Assembly (NCBI GenBank): GCA_022606135.1
Contig: JABYQN010000006.1
Location: 1,674,001-1,738,000 of the forward strand
Direction: 5' to 3'
Origin: Fomes fomentarius
Taxonomy: Eukaryota > Basidiomycota > Agaricomycetes > Polyporales > Polyporaceae
DNA length: 64,000 nt
Made by a program: the position numbers and the translations under genes. Below are positions 13,791-27,800 of the stretch, in pieces; the stretch's first letter is position 1; each line of letters starts with the position of its first letter. The notes under the pieces were generated by a model. It saw only the letters and a program-made list of their open reading frames with translations, had not been told where the DNA came from and ran no database searches.

Positions 13791-15552
13791 GTCGATCGCT
13801 TGAGAGCAGAGTTTGCACCATGCGTAACCGCAGCCTCGAAGGGGACAGACGATCGCTTCCGTCTCTTGGTACTCAGTCTTATCGACGAATATTGTGTTCT
13901 CACATCTGATGAATGCCTCAGTTATCCGGACAGACGCAAAGGATGACACAATCCGTAAGTTACTCACTTGCGGCAGTGGATGATGGTGGAAAACTTGGCC
14001 AGCTGCATCTCGCTAAAGATGTCGTATTGCTGGTCTTTGAGCCCAAGCTGCTGAACCATGCGATCTTCGATCTCTGGACAAATGTGAGCTCAATCCCTGA
14101 GTACATGCGGAAGGGACAGACCGGAAGGGTCAATTGAGCGGGTCTTGTCTGCAGTGCATGTAGGGCACAGAATCGGGTAACGGTGTTCCTCGACCTTCGA
14201 CACCACCCAGCTGCGCAGACAAGGTCTACAGTACGAATGGTCGCAGGGCATGACGCGCGCGACATGGTCCTCCTGGTAATTCTCCATGCATATCCCGCAG
14301 TCGAAGAATTTCGGCTGTGTCAATTGTAGCTCTCGGTGCTGACGCTGGAGTTGCCTGTTCTCCGCATCGAAGTCCCTTTGCAGCTGTGCGGCATAGGGGT
14401 CTGTGACCACGATGTCCCGTTCGGCGCTTGCACGGGCAACGAGAGTACCGATCGGGCTCGGTGCATGTGCAGAGTGGTGGTCGAGTAGTCGCGGAGGTAT
14501 TGCAGATTTTCTATTCGTTTCATTCGTCTTCCGCGACGCCTCGCGCTGCTTCTTCAGCCTCTCAAGTTCGTCGTCCAACTCGAAAAGTCTGTCTGTGAGG
14601 TCTGACACCTCCTCGTTGAGCTGATTATTGTCATCTTCGAGATTCTGGTTCCTCGACTCCAGCTCTCGTACTTGCGCCTGGAGGTCCAGTACCTGGAGGC
14701 TCGCGTCGAGCGCGGTGTTCGCCCAGTCGGCACCCGAGCGAACCGCATCAGACGCGACGAATACCTCTCCCGACACATGCGCCAGGAGCTGCGCCTGCCA
14801 CTGTATGGCACTGTCTGAGAGAAGTCGCTCATCGTAGCGCAAGAGGTTCGCGAGATACTCCGCTGTGTCCCCGATATTGTTCTTGAATATCAATGCAGCC
14901 CCGTATGGATGTTTGTGTGGGCGAGGATGGGAATCGAAGATGATGTAGAGTTCTGCAGGCGCGTCTGTAATGGAGAAGCATGCGATGATCTCTGGGGGAC
15001 GGGTGATGATCACGCAGGACGAGGCCGAGTACCTTTGCGAATACTCGTTGGCTGCCCTGAGACATCGTGTGTGAGCACCATCCCCCTGGTAACAACGCTG
15101 CTACCCACAAAATGAGCTTCTTGAAGTATTCGAGCGTTGGTTGGCCATAGTCGGAGTAAACCGATCTCAGCGACTTCTGGAAGATCGGGGCCTTGTGAAT
15201 CTCGTCGACAGCGAGGTGGGCAGAACTCGACCATGACAGACATGGTTGTAATATATCCTGATTAACCATGACAAGCTCAGACCGATTGTGTTATATGCAG
15301 GAGAGAAGACGGATTCACCTCGAGCAACTGGCGTCTCATAAGTTCTAACACGAGCTGTTCAGTGCCGAGGCCGGCAGCATGAAGTCCTAGGACGATTCTT
15401 GCGCAGTTGAGTGCAGCGATGCCGCAAGCAGACACACCTCCTCCCGCCTGACTGTACTGGCTGCGTCCGGGGTGAGTGACAACGTACTCAGGGACCTCCC
15501 CGGACACAACTTTGGGGGCGTCCACAGAGAAATCATAATCATCTCCATACAT
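13407..15552 (-). CDS. Putative cysteine protease-RBR E3 ubiquitin ligase fusion, copy 1
   Basis: Starts at 15552 (MYGDDYDF) and ends at the stop at 13407; about 600 residues in several exons that join in frame. The N-terminal ~230 residues contain Gln32/Gln35, Cys43 in SACGIAALN, and Asp169-Ser-His171 in YIIFDSHPRP, followed by a Gly-rich strand (HPYGAALIFKN). This Gln, Cys and Asp-x-His arrangement fits papain-fold deubiquitinases of the tegument-USP type (MEROPS C76-like). A coiled coil follows at about 240-310. RING1 (CGICMENYQED...CDHSYCRPC...CPTC), an IBR (CENTIF...CGYAWCKLC) and RING2 (CPGC...DKTDGCNHMTC, then GCNTHFCYICG) complete a canonical RBR. The RING2 Cys in DGCNHM is the expected ubiquitin-thioester residue. 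The RBR is directly visible; the protease call is inference. The gene is divergent from a VWA remnant. Confidence 0.85.
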
Positions 15553-16289
15553 GGCTGGCTGGTCTTATTTGTTAAAGCCCAGAGTCCAGTGGACAGCGAG
15601 GATGCTTGACGTGAAGGTCGGATGGAGGTCGCAGAGACCCGGGTGATGACTCCAGACGTGAATTCGAAGTTACAAGTTGTCCTGATTTGCAGCAAGTCTA
15701 AGTTAAGATTGAGAGATAGTGGAGGCTTTTCGCGGTAGATAGTATCTGTACCACTTCGCACGTCGATTAAGATGGTTCACTGGCATGCAGCTGGAGCAAC
15801 TAGGCGGAATCCAGGGCAAGTGAACGTGTAGACGCACATGAGACGCGCCACACACGCGTAGGCTACCGCAGCACACGCGAAAGCTCGAAGTCCACACACG
15901 ACTCACGAGGCTCTTATCATCAAGTTCTTTGAACTTCTCTTCCTGTGCTGCGGTAATCAACAGACCCCTGCATCTACAATTACATCAATACGACTCACTG
16001 CCATGGCCCATAGTACAGCTTACACCCGGTTTTGACAATAGTACTAGGTCAATGCTCGATCCACCCTTCAGCACGAATCAGCGCAATTTGAGCGCTCAGA
16101 GTCAAGGTGCGTGTTAAAATCGCATGGCAGGTACATATGTCTGAAATACAGAGATCCTTCAAGGGTCGTCGGATGGTGTGACCTTGGTGCCTCACCAAGG
16201 GGGACATGAGAAAGGGACAATACCCCACTCATCGCGATCGGCAACGGTACGTACTCGTCGTTTTGCAGAGTAGCGCATCGCCTGACTGA
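15553..16289. other. Spacer between protease-RBR copy 1 and VWA remnant
   Basis: This interval separates the start of the minus-strand protease-RBR gene from the plus-strand VWA remnant. It should hold the promoter of copy 1. A short open stretch on the minus strand at 15703-15960 has no recognisable similarity and no match upstream of copy 2, so I do not call it a gene. Confidence 0.5.
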
Positions 16290-17098
16290 GCGTGAGCGTA
16301 GAGAGGAGGCCTCTTAACAATACTCCCACCACTCGGCTCTCAAAAAACACCCATGATAATCGACTCGGTGTCGTCTACTCATCTTTACAGGCCTTTTGGG
16401 ATGCACGTCATCAGACAACCGCTGCTGCAAGCAACGGAAATATCCGTCGGGACGCATACAGTGTGATCCTATCTCACGACGGTCCCATGAATACAGTAAA
16501 GATTGATTTCTTGAGTACACCCGTTGGCGTTTTAGATACCGTACTGCAGCACGGCCCGGGACGAGGAACGAATTTCAGTGTTGCACTTCAGACCGCTCCG
16601 GGAGGCCATGGAGAATCACTGGAGCGCTGAGTGGTACGTCTACCTTCAATGATGTCAAACATTCTCGACTCAAAGCCTGCCATCCCTCTAGAACATCCGT
16701 CATAACTCTGCTGTCGGACGGAGAGGCGACGATCGCAGACGAACAGATGAGAGACCTATGTCGCCGCTCGATCGCATCAGGGTATGACTTACAGAATATC
16801 CATGTTCCCCCTTGTTTGACAAAGTGCCCACAGAAAGCCAAGCGGTTGCTTTTTGGACCCGACACGGATACCCTCCGGCGCATGGCACAACTTGCGCAAG
16901 AGGTCGAGAGGGATGCACCCCACGAGCAGCTGCATAGGAACGGTGGGGTGCCTTCTTCGCTTCACGAAGCTCTCGACACGGTAAGGCTGCTCCCAGGAGG
17001 GTTCATGCTCACCTCGTATACAGGTTCGGTTGGCGGAGACGTTCTTGGGGATCGCGGAGTCGCTCAGGAAGCCCCGAGGAGCCCTTCTGCGCGGATAG
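16290..17098 (+). pseudogene. Degenerate VWA-domain remnant of a giant GTPase-VWA gene
   Basis: Matches only the C-terminal VWA part of the gene at 18865-27972, with the same intron positions. Recognisable pieces are ERRPLNNTPTTRL...DNRLGVVYSSLQAFWDAR, LLSDGEATIADEQMRDLCRRS, FGPDTDTLRRMAQLAQEVE and the end VRLAETFLGIAESLRKPRG before a stop at 17096-17098. The metal-binding DxSxS (MIDAS) motif present in the full gene at its FAIDR-SGSMS splice junction is not preserved; the matching region reads IAIGN. Two codons are missing before FGPD. No GTPase, zinc region or N-terminus is attached. It could still give a short transcript, but not a normal VWA protein. Confidence 0.75.
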
Positions 17099-18864
17099 AG
17101 TTCTGGGGTCGGTATCGTGACTAGCTTCTCGCTCTGTGCTTCTCTATGCTTTTGACTTGCTATCTCTGATCACCGTCGTGGGGAGTGTGTGTTGTGGGTT
17201 GCGGATGTTTCGAGGTTCAAGCTACCTGTAGCAGTAAGACTGAAATGATCAAGAACGGTCTTGTCCGTCGTGAAACAACGTTTGGCAACCTGTCACCATC
17301 TTAGGCGCAACAGTCAGAACAAGAACCTGAAATGATGCCACTCCTTGTGGCGCAAATGAATAAGGAACTTGAGTGAAGGTTGATGTAGAATTCAGTGGAC
17401 GTCTGAGTCGGACGCGCGTCACTGTTCGCGACTGGGCGCTATGCATATATAGTCACCTTGACCTGCGACTACCATTGCCATCTACTGGTCAATCCTTGGT
17501 TACACGCTCAATTTTCTAATACTCTTCACTTGCTAGTCGACGTAGCTCAGTCTTGCGCTACCGAGGAACGTTCTCAAGTACTCAATTGCCCATCTCCCAT
17601 TCAGCCTGACAAGCGATTGCAATGCCCGCAACTTCTGATTAAGTTGAAGTATTCTGAACGCATCGGATTTCGCCACTTGCATAGGACATGCGGGAGCTCT
17701 TGGATGCTGGCAGGATACGGAAACATCTGGTACGTCCTGGACATACATACATGCAGGGTTGGGAACAGTATCGCCGCCATCTACCGTGAGATGCGTCAAC
17801 GTCATGTCCGTACTTTGCAAGAATATGCTTCCCAGACATTGTCGAGGAAGACCTTGTCTCCATTCAGTGCCTTGCCAATCGAAATCCTCCGAACGCGCTA
17901 GATCTAAGGTACTGTTCGCGATTCTCGACCACACGACCTACACTTCTATATTCGCCCTTATACATTCTCTGTGACACAAACCTTGAAGAGGCCCGTCTTG
18001 CGTAACTATCTCCTTTCTCTCCCCTTCCCTTGTAGTTGCATGCGATGATCGTTCGCTGAAGGTATGGGCACGTTGACGTTGTCCTACACAAGGCGAAGAA
18101 GGCAAGATCCGTCCTCACAGTTCCCTTCGGATACTACACGTGTATTGTGCGTGATGCATGGCGCAAGTCAAGAGCTTTACATCGAGTCAACTGCGTGCCT
18201 TCCTCGTTTCCTGATCATCTAGATGCTTATGGCAACCCACTCGTGCTCGGTGAAGATAAGTACACTACTTACCTCGTGTACAAAATCAATTGATGGGAAG
18301 CATTCGTGGAGATCCGAGTCCGAGTCCCAATATCGTTTAAGAAGATACGACGAGCACCTCTACCTGAACTCTGTGGACAAGGTTCTGATGGACGTGCAAG
18401 CATGCTCTCGATGCGGCCCATCAGTGGATGTCTCTTGCAAAAAACATCATGAGTTTCTCGGTCTGTCATCATGGGTTCAGAAACCTTCAAGTCATGTTTA
18501 CTATGATATGTCTCCTTGTCGTCTCCGAAGATCGCCTTGTTTCGAGAAACGATGGACATAGGTTACTGGCCGGAGGGTTGAGACCCACGGACTGGTATTT
18601 AGAGGCAGGCGACCTGAGTCATGATAGTGCGTCTACATACTGGGGAAGCTGCGGTAGATAGCCTATTCGTTCACCTGAAGGCACTGCCAGTGCATGGGAC
18701 CGTCGCTTCTGACAATCGCATATCGTCTTCGATCTTCTCTTGCGCGTGTGGCCTTATCTTGTGCTGCGGTAGTGGGATTCTGAGCGCGAGGTTGACCCGG
18801 CGCACCATATAGTAGAAGTACTTGCAGTCAACCAATTTGCTCGTACCCATATCCCGTCAACTCG
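17099..18864. other. Gene-poor stretch upstream of the giant GTPase gene
   Basis: About 1.8 kb without a recognisable gene. The longest open stretches (17458-17901 and 18223-18561, +) have no domain, no repeated counterpart in the window and no clear splice continuity. A TATATA-like sequence lies near 17445. The promoter of the giant gene should lie at the right end. Confidence 0.5.
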
Positions 18865-21800
18865 ATGACTACCAACAGCTTCAAACCCCCCAACCTCTTC
18901 TCAGATATAGCCCAGAACATGCATGATGGTAAGCTTCGATGAATCCTATTCTCCACCTATGTCTGAATTTCAATAGATTCGGAGTCCAGACAAGGAGACT
19001 CTGACACGCATACAGCCAAACGAGACAAGGTACAGTACCAACATGTACGCTATTGTTCCACACAACTGAGTCCCGTGAACCACGATGTGTATGATCGCTA
19101 GGAGCTACCCAAAGCAGCTCAAGATACCCGCGATGAGAACTCTAGCGGTAAAGGCACCGGGCTGGCCACTACAGACGGCAACAACATGCGAAACAGAATC
19201 GATGGTGTACAACAGAACGATCTTGCAGTCTCGATCCCCGGTCTTTATAGAGTGCTGGATCTGATACACGAGCAAGGGAGCGGTGGCCTCGGTACGTTTT
19301 ATACAGTCTCAGGAGTCTTCAGCATACTGACGGGACCCTCATGCAGTGGATAAGATCATCATCGAGCAGGACTCACTTGGCCGACTGATGAACGCTCTGC
19401 GTCCGCACGCATATACCTCCATTACGAAGGTCGACTTCTCTACACTTGACGAAGTCGAGATTAGACCCATCGGTATATACGGAAGCAAGTCGGCCATTGT
19501 AGAGTTTCTGCGCAAGAAGAACTTGGTGGATCCTCAAATGTGAGTCCTCGTTTTTGACTACTACCGCCATCCAACTGACAACCGTACAGTGCTGAGGCGA
19601 TGCTCCAGCCTACCGAACATTCCAGCACGCACGAACCACCTTCACTACGATCTGGCATGTATGTCCTGACGCATGAAGCCGAGCATATCATGTACGTCGT
19701 GTACTGGCCCGAAGACACCACCTGGGACGACAGCGCTGCGTCATCTGTGCGCCGCAGCCGTATTACGTTCATGCGGTACGTTATTCTATGAGGAGTCGGC
19801 ATCTGACTTGTTGTCTCACTCGTGGTTCTCATAGATATCTGACAAAGATTACGGATCAAGTGATCTGTTTCCTTTCGGATGAGCACGTAAACGCAATTGT
19901 ATGGCGCGATGACCTTGATACGGCAGGTGAGGACACAGACGACGACGACGACGGTGACCGCCTATTCGCTTTCGAAGTCTCGAAGACCAACGAACAGGAA
20001 GAGGGTGTAACTTCAAGACCTGGCTTCACGGTAGGGGACTACATTCTCACCGGTTTCAAATTTACTCACAACAGTACTTTCAGGTCTCGAACTCCCTCAT
20101 TGTGGCTCAAGATCCCCCCGCTAATTGTGAGGTTGACCGTGCTACGCTACGTCCTCGTCTCTGCACCGGCGAGGTGCAGCAGGGTGTCATGACTGCCGCG
20201 TTCCTACCTGCGCAGAAGCGAGATCATAAGGCCATACAATTTTTCACTGAGTATCGGCTCAAAAGCTGGCTGTGAGTTGCCTTGCGTGCACAGTTAAATG
20301 ACTCTGTTGATTGACGTCTTGTCCAAGGAAACAAGAAAATGTCAGGTTGAGCGAGACTCTGTCTCTGCCAGCAGTCGATGCATTGCTCGATGCAGGTCTT
20401 AACCACAATGCGAATGCCGCTGTGGCAGACTATAGGAAGGCTGCGCGGGACCTGCGGGATAATAGCAACAAGTACCGCAATGAGCATCTCGACAAGATGA
20501 CTGCGGAGATTGATAGCCAGAGTGCAAGCCTACGCGGAAACATTGAGTCTCTCCTGACTAAGATGGTGCACGACAAGTTCCCGTACGTGTCTAGCATTAT
20601 GCTTCGTAAAGCCTCATAGTACTGATCAATCGTATCTGTGCGTCTCGTGCTTCAAGCTCGCTTCAACCCATGCAACCAGCCTCTTCCAACGATGGTGAAG
20701 TCTGCGAAACCCCACCCGACAACGGTTTGTGATAACCCAATTGATGTTGATATGATGTCTCACATTTCTCTGCAGAGCACTTGAACAACCTTGCAAGGCT
20801 GTATCCGAATATCATGGGCCTCGTTCAAGACACACTGAAGAAAGCCTCCAAGCTGAGGTCCATCAACCATCTAAAGTACAAGATTCTCAAGGAGCGCATC
20901 CTTGCGTTGGATCATCTCCTTGTCGAGACTCCACAGCTGGTGGATGAACAACGTGTCGAGCTCGTGTCTAACGTCCTGGACAATGGATTTGAAAAGGGGT
21001 CATCTGGTCCTGGTGGCTCGTGGACCATTCAGATGAAGGGCGCACTCAACAAGTATCTCGGATTCTCTATCTTCGGGGAAAACGCCCCGCGTGTCCCAAA
21101 GGCAGTGCTTGAGGTCGACGATGATGCCTTCCTATCCGAGTCGTACCTCAGCGCGATAGCTGATCGATCGCCTGCACTTGCAGAATCGGTTAGCAAAGCA
21201 GTTGAGCATGCCCAGCAGCACTTCAGAGACGTCATACAGAGGGAGACTAGGTCGTTGCTGCCCAACATCCAGAACATCCAGCGAAACGGCTGCAGGTCCC
21301 AAATCGACAGCAAAGTGGAGGCCGAGAAGACCCAGCGGCTTGAGGAGCTGCGCGTACAATTATTGAAGGAACTCATGTCGAGCATGAGCTCTGTATCGGC
21401 GAGGTGAGTACGCAATACTCCCACTATATAGTGCAGAACATCTCAGTCACATTCGCTACCAAGTAAAACCTCGACTATCTTGCACGTTGACATCGACAAA
21501 GCACACTGTGAGTGACCATATTTTGAATTCCTACTCTCTCAGTAGTAACCGGCAGATCTCAGGGAGTGGGGCTCCACCGTCATTCAAAATCACTATTCTC
21601 GAAGAGAGGCATACCGAACCGACTATCTGTTACTCTGTGTATCCTCTTGAACTGAAACAAGACGACCGCCATCGGATGCAAGAAGACTCGACTCATGTCC
21701 CCAACCCTCAGATTCGCGCGCCTTCGTCGTTCACTTTCACGCTATCTTTGGACACTGATGTTCTGTAAGTGATGTTCAGTAATCGGGTTTGTCATACATA

Positions 21801-24800
21801 TCACTCAATGGCTCCCCGTAGGTACTGCCATCTCCTGCCAAACAGTCGTTGTCTCTTGATCGTACAAGACCGTTTTGGCGACTGCAAGATTTATGTTTCG
21901 ACTACTGTCAACCTTCATGAAGTTGTGGCACGGCGGCCGACCAAGGAGTTGAAGCGCGACAAGATCGGCGATAACTTCCTGTTGTCATATGATGAAAGCA
22001 AGCGTGTATTGGCGGTCTGTAGCATATCCCTGGGGGTAAGATCAACTCGCTTTGTACCTATGGGATACTTCCTGATGCATCACTCGCAGCAGCGCGAATC
22101 CCACCTACAGCTGAATACATTTGTGTTCGATGAGACGTACACGTCGTTACAGGGTATGGGTAGTGCCGTGAACCTCAGCCCCTGGTACGACTCTTCTGTC
22201 TCGATCAAGCACATGCAGTCCGTCAGCGGCAGTGAAGAGATTCTCTTTGTTGATGACTTCGCACGCGCCCGTGTCTTCTCATTGGTGACTCAACAGTTCC
22301 GGTATGCATGCTCTTGGCTTTTTCTACTAAGCTAGCTCAAATTTCGCCGTAGACCAGCGACACTGCAATTGCCAATGGTGCCATCCGCTGTCTATCCTAC
22401 TCCTGATGGGGCCTGCTTCTTCGCGATCAATGTGTCTGACGACTTGAAACATGTCTCTCTTCGGGCATACCATTGGTCAAGCTTTGGTTCTTCTGATGGG
22501 ATCGAGGTGGAACTCCCGCAATCATTCATGTGTTCAAACGACAACACCATCACCTCTCTCATGTCACGCAACAATGTCTATCTCCTAGGCTTGCATCCTG
22601 AAGAGCGAACCATGTACTCTCTCGCATTCAACATCACTCGCAGGGTCACCGAGTTCACCTTCAAGGAGCGTGGAGGCTCATCGTATCAAGATGGCAAGAA
22701 TCAGATGACGTCGCACAATAGCATCATAGATTGTCACGCCGATGTCTGGACCCGGTTCCCTGTCGTCCCTGCAGTCCGGCGCGAGACAATTGTGTCATCG
22801 CACCTCCGACAGCCTCGTTGCCTCGTGTTCGTGTCTAGCCGAAGCAACTCACCATTTGTCAACCACTTCGCCACGCTCATAGACGACTTTGAGCGTACCA
22901 CACGAAAGCCAGTTGGCGATGAGCTCTCCAGCATTGTCGTGCTCGCTACCAACCAGGAGACCTTTCTGGAGAACTTTCCTTTTGTCCCATCCACCTTTCG
23001 TTCTGGGGAATGGCTGGTCGAGCTCATTTGCCTGATCCCAATTCATATTGCCGTCACCAGAGATAATCGCTTTGTCCCGCTCAAGGATGGGGTCTGGTCG
23101 GCTGAACTCGAGAGGTCACTCCTTGGTGCCGATGTCGCCAAAATTGTTGACAGTATATCGTTTGGGTGGTATGAGTCATTCTTCCAGTCGTATATGGCTA
23201 AGAAGGTAGGACCATAGGACTTTGACCTGTGATGCATTTTCTCACTCCATTTTATAATTCATATAGCCCGTGAAAGTGGTCTCATCCATGGGTAAGGCCT
23301 CCCATCTCAAGTATACCTAGTAGTGTCTGAATACAGTTCATAGGTGAACAATCTGTTGGGAAGAGCTTTGCACTCAATCACCTTGTCGACACGTCCTTCG
23401 CAGGGTCTGCCATGCGAACAACAGAAGGTGTCTGGATGTCTGTGACGCCGACAAGAGAAGCTCTTATTGTTGCCTTAGATTTCGAAGGCTTGTTGTTTTT
23501 TTTCGTCCTGATTCTCATATTCTAATGTCGCTACATGTATTTAGGTGTCCACAGTATTGAGCGCTCTGCCCAGGAAGACACATTATTGGTCTTGTTCAAT
23601 ACTGCAGTTTCAAACCTGGTGATTTACACGACATTCTGTGTAACTGTGTTGTTTCATGAACTGACCTTTCCCGGGTGACCCCAGGTCCTCTTTCGAAACA
23701 ACTTCGCGCTGTCTCGTGATATCACTGGACTGTTCCAGTCGTTCCAATCGTCAGCCTCCGTTCTTGATCCAGAAGCCAACCCTATGCTCTTCCAGTCCAC
23801 GCTCGTCATCATCATCAAGGTACCGTCCTGAATCAACTGTGGGATAAATATAACTGATCGGTGTACACTCTAGGATGTCGTGGACTCGGACAAGAATGAG
23901 ATCAAGAAGGAGTATGAGTTGTGCACAACAGAACAAGTAGTATGTCAGCTGACGTTCTTTGCAGGTTTCATCTGAAATTTCAGCAAATTGTTCAAGCAGA
24001 ACAGGCCATGAACTTCATTACACGGCTGCACCGGAACCGTTTGGACATTGTGCCTTGGCCCGTCATCGAGTCAAAGCAATTCTACACTCTCTTCAAGACT
24101 GTCAAGAAACGCCTCGATCAGCAAGCAGTCACGCACTCGGGTGGTGCCATATTCCTCCAGACAATCAAAACACTCATGGCCAAGCTGAAGGTACCGATAA
24201 TTGTCTATGCAGTGGTCGGTGCTGATCATAACTCTCCCGGCTTAGGCAAATGACTGGGGATCCATGTCACGTAAGTCTGTCCAGCTTGCTCGTGCCATCG
24301 TCCTCATTTCTTTTTGCTATGACAGAGAACCTCGCAACACATCGCGCTCACCTCTTGCTCTCGTTACTCACTAATGCCCTTGTCTTTGGTGCTTCAGAAA
24401 TTATCCCAGACAGAGAGCCATTGACGGTATGTGCTAAGATCCTGCTATGTTTCCATATTCACACAAGCACCACTGTAGGATCTCGACAGTGCAACCGTGA
24501 TCGACATGCCTGATACTGGCTCGTATTTCTACATCCCTGATAATGGTCCTCAAGGCCAACCGGCTAGTCAAGATGACGCCATTCATGAGCTCTGTCTGGC
24601 ATGTCCCTCTTATTGCACTAGGTTCGACATCACAGAAAACAAATGGAGTGGGCAGATCCAAGCATACCTCGACAAACTCATTGACCTGCGCATCGCTCAC
24701 GTGCAGGCATGGCTGAGTGCAAATACTGCAAACTTCCCTGCAACCCACGCTGACATTCAAGGCCTCTATCGTACATTCGATAGTCTTGCAATCGATTTGA

Positions 24801-27800
24801 AGGCGACATTCCAGTTGTGTGGAGCACAGTGCAGCTCATGCAAGCTCAACTGCATTCTTGGACGTCATCATGATGGAGAACACAATTGTCAAACCGACCA
24901 CCATTGTCCACATACCTGTCAATTCACCGAAGGTGTCGAACATGATGAGCATGAACCATGCAGTCTTCAGTATGTAGCCCATATTGTTTCTTGTGTACAT
25001 GCATTCTCTGAGTCCGACTAATGATGCATATCAGGGCTGGACACCCAGGTCCTCATTTGTGAGTACAGGAAAAGTCACTATTCATTCAGCATCCTGACCT
25101 ATCCTGACCTTGCATTAGGTGTGATGTGTCTGCACATCTTTGTGGAAAACCCTGCAAGCTGAGTGATAAGAGGGGTTGCCAGGAAGCTTGTGTCAAGGTC
25201 AGGCTCAAATACAATCGTTTCAGCCAGTATAAAGGAACTGAAGACATAGTATGTCAGATGATCGACCACAATGATGAGGAACACTTGTGTGCAGCACAGG
25301 TACATGAATGCGGAATGGTATTTCATGATACTTGCCCTCAATATTTTACAGCTGATGCTGTCATGTAGCCCTGCAGCCTTTCAGGTGTCCAATTGCGTAA
25401 CGGACAGGTGTTTTCTTGCCAGCAACCATGTGGTATTGCCAGGCATGTCACCGTTATGACATTACCTCTATCACTTCCACTTACGTGTTTGATACTACAC
25501 ACTCTTTTCAGCCATATACTACACAGTGAACACCACTGTGAGAGTCGACAGTGTCCTATTGGCTGCCAGTTGTGCAAGCGTCTTTGCTCAGAACATGACC
25601 ATCTCCATGGACTTGACCCTGATGCTGTTCACCTATGCGGGTAAGGTTCATGGTTTCTCGTGTGAATAACAGTTACTGATTTTCTATGAATTGTAAAAGA
25701 CAAGAGCATGCATGTTCAGCTCTGTGCAGTGCCAAAGGAATATGCCAGATAGACACGTCTCCGCAGTCTGTCGAGGCAACCTTCACTGGGCGACACGAGA
25801 GCTTCCAATACACCAAGGTATGTTTTATTGCCTTTCATGTACCACGGACACTGACACTGCCAATGCAGTACACACAAGGTTAGTAGTCCTCATCGATCAG
25901 GAAATAGTCTAATAATACCAACTCGGGATGTGCAATACGGTATAACTAGTTGCGAAGCGCCTCCCCTGTGTCATCACAATCCCGGTAGGCGAGACAGAAC
26001 ATCATGGGAACCATTCACATGATGCCAGCCAAAAATGCTTCCACCACTGTGAGACCAGGTACGGTCAGAGGCTTGCAATCCTGACGTCTGAACAGTTTGT
26101 TCACCATATACACAGGTGCCCTGATTGCGGATACTTCTGCATGCTTCCTCTAGGTTAGCTGTAAGCCTGAATACCCTAGCCTGACCGTATTGAACGCGGT
26201 GTATGTAGGGCACACGCAGCAAGAGCACGATACTAGCCATGGCTCAATGTCTAAGACAAAGTGGACTGTTGATGGTCCTGACGGCACGGTGCTGGAGGTG
26301 AACGGTCGGAAGTTCGGGTCCAACGACGATGGCGCTCCAATGCTGTGCTCAATGTATTGCCGATCAATGGGACGGCATGCACACATTGACTGGTGCAGGT
26401 CTGACGACTTAGCAGCTTGCAGCGGTAACGAGTACGAACACATCAAGATTCCTATGCAGCCTCATCCCGTGAAGCCCAAAGATTGGATCACGCATAGCCT
26501 GTATTGGAAGCGTACTGGTGTGTGGCAGTGATCAGTCCCGTGCGCTCGAACAGGCCACTTCATTGATGTATACATTTATCACAGGTTTCAAGGGTCAGTC
26601 AATGTCCATAGTTGAGGTGTTATCCCCTACGCTGACTCACGTTGTAATGGCAGACCCTTATTCTCAAGAAGATCAGACGAACTTTGCGAAATGGTGAGCA
26701 GACAAGTATTTTGATTACGGCATTGCGCTTGACCCTCGTGGCTCTTCAGTGACAGGATGTGCAGCGGTCAGTCCGGACGTTATGCTGGCATCAATTCTCG
26801 TCTGATGTACTTGAATTCAGGTCCTGAACACGATGCGAATACCCACGCTGGAGCCCAGCTCTCTTACTGCACCCTACCAATTTTGCATCCTCGACAGAGG
26901 CTGGACCAAGCTCCTCCAGGAGGACTAGGTTATATCTCTAACGATGGACATGCATTTTCATGCAGGAACCCTGTCGTGATGCGCCAAGCTTTCCACGTGT
27001 ATGTTACATTTTCATCTTACACACAACTCGCATTGACACTGCTTCAGCATCTTTGCCATCGACAGGTCAGTGATCCACCCTGTCCCAGTCGTGGCATATT
27101 CTGAAAGAAACTATGTAGATCTGGATCGATGTCCTACAATGATCGGAGACCTCTGGACAACACACCCACTTCCCAGCTCATCCGCAGGAGCCATAACAAC
27201 CGTCTTGGTGCAGTGTTCTCATCGCTACATGCTTTCTGGGAAGCACGTCATCATGCTATTGCTGCGGCTGGAGGGAATGCTGGTGGTGCCGTTCGCCGGG
27301 ACGCCTACACCGTTATTCTGTTCCACCACAACGTTACCACTGCTATCAATCATGACTTCCAAAGTGATCCGATCAGGCTCTTGAACACGGTCCTGGGAAA
27401 TCAAGCAGATGGTGGAACGAACTTCACTGTGGCAATCGAAACTGCAAGGACTGCTATGGAGAACCACTGGAGCAACGAGCGGTGCGGTTAATTCCCGTCA
27501 TCATTTGCTACTCGCCCTCATCATAGCGGTACTTAGCTCCCCCGTGGTCATATTCCTGTCGGATGGCGAGTGCTCGATTGCGGATGAGACGATGCAAGAC
27601 CTATGTCGTCGCTCCATTGCTCGCGGGTGAGTATCAGTACCCATGGCACTGTACTAAGCATCTCTCACGTATGTCGCAGCAAACCATTGTCGTTCCATGC
27701 TGTTGCATTCGGTCCGAGCACGGGTACCCTCCGGCGTATGGCCCAGATTGCACGAGACGTAGAGAGTAACGTCCCACCAGATCCTCTGAACCCCCACGCC

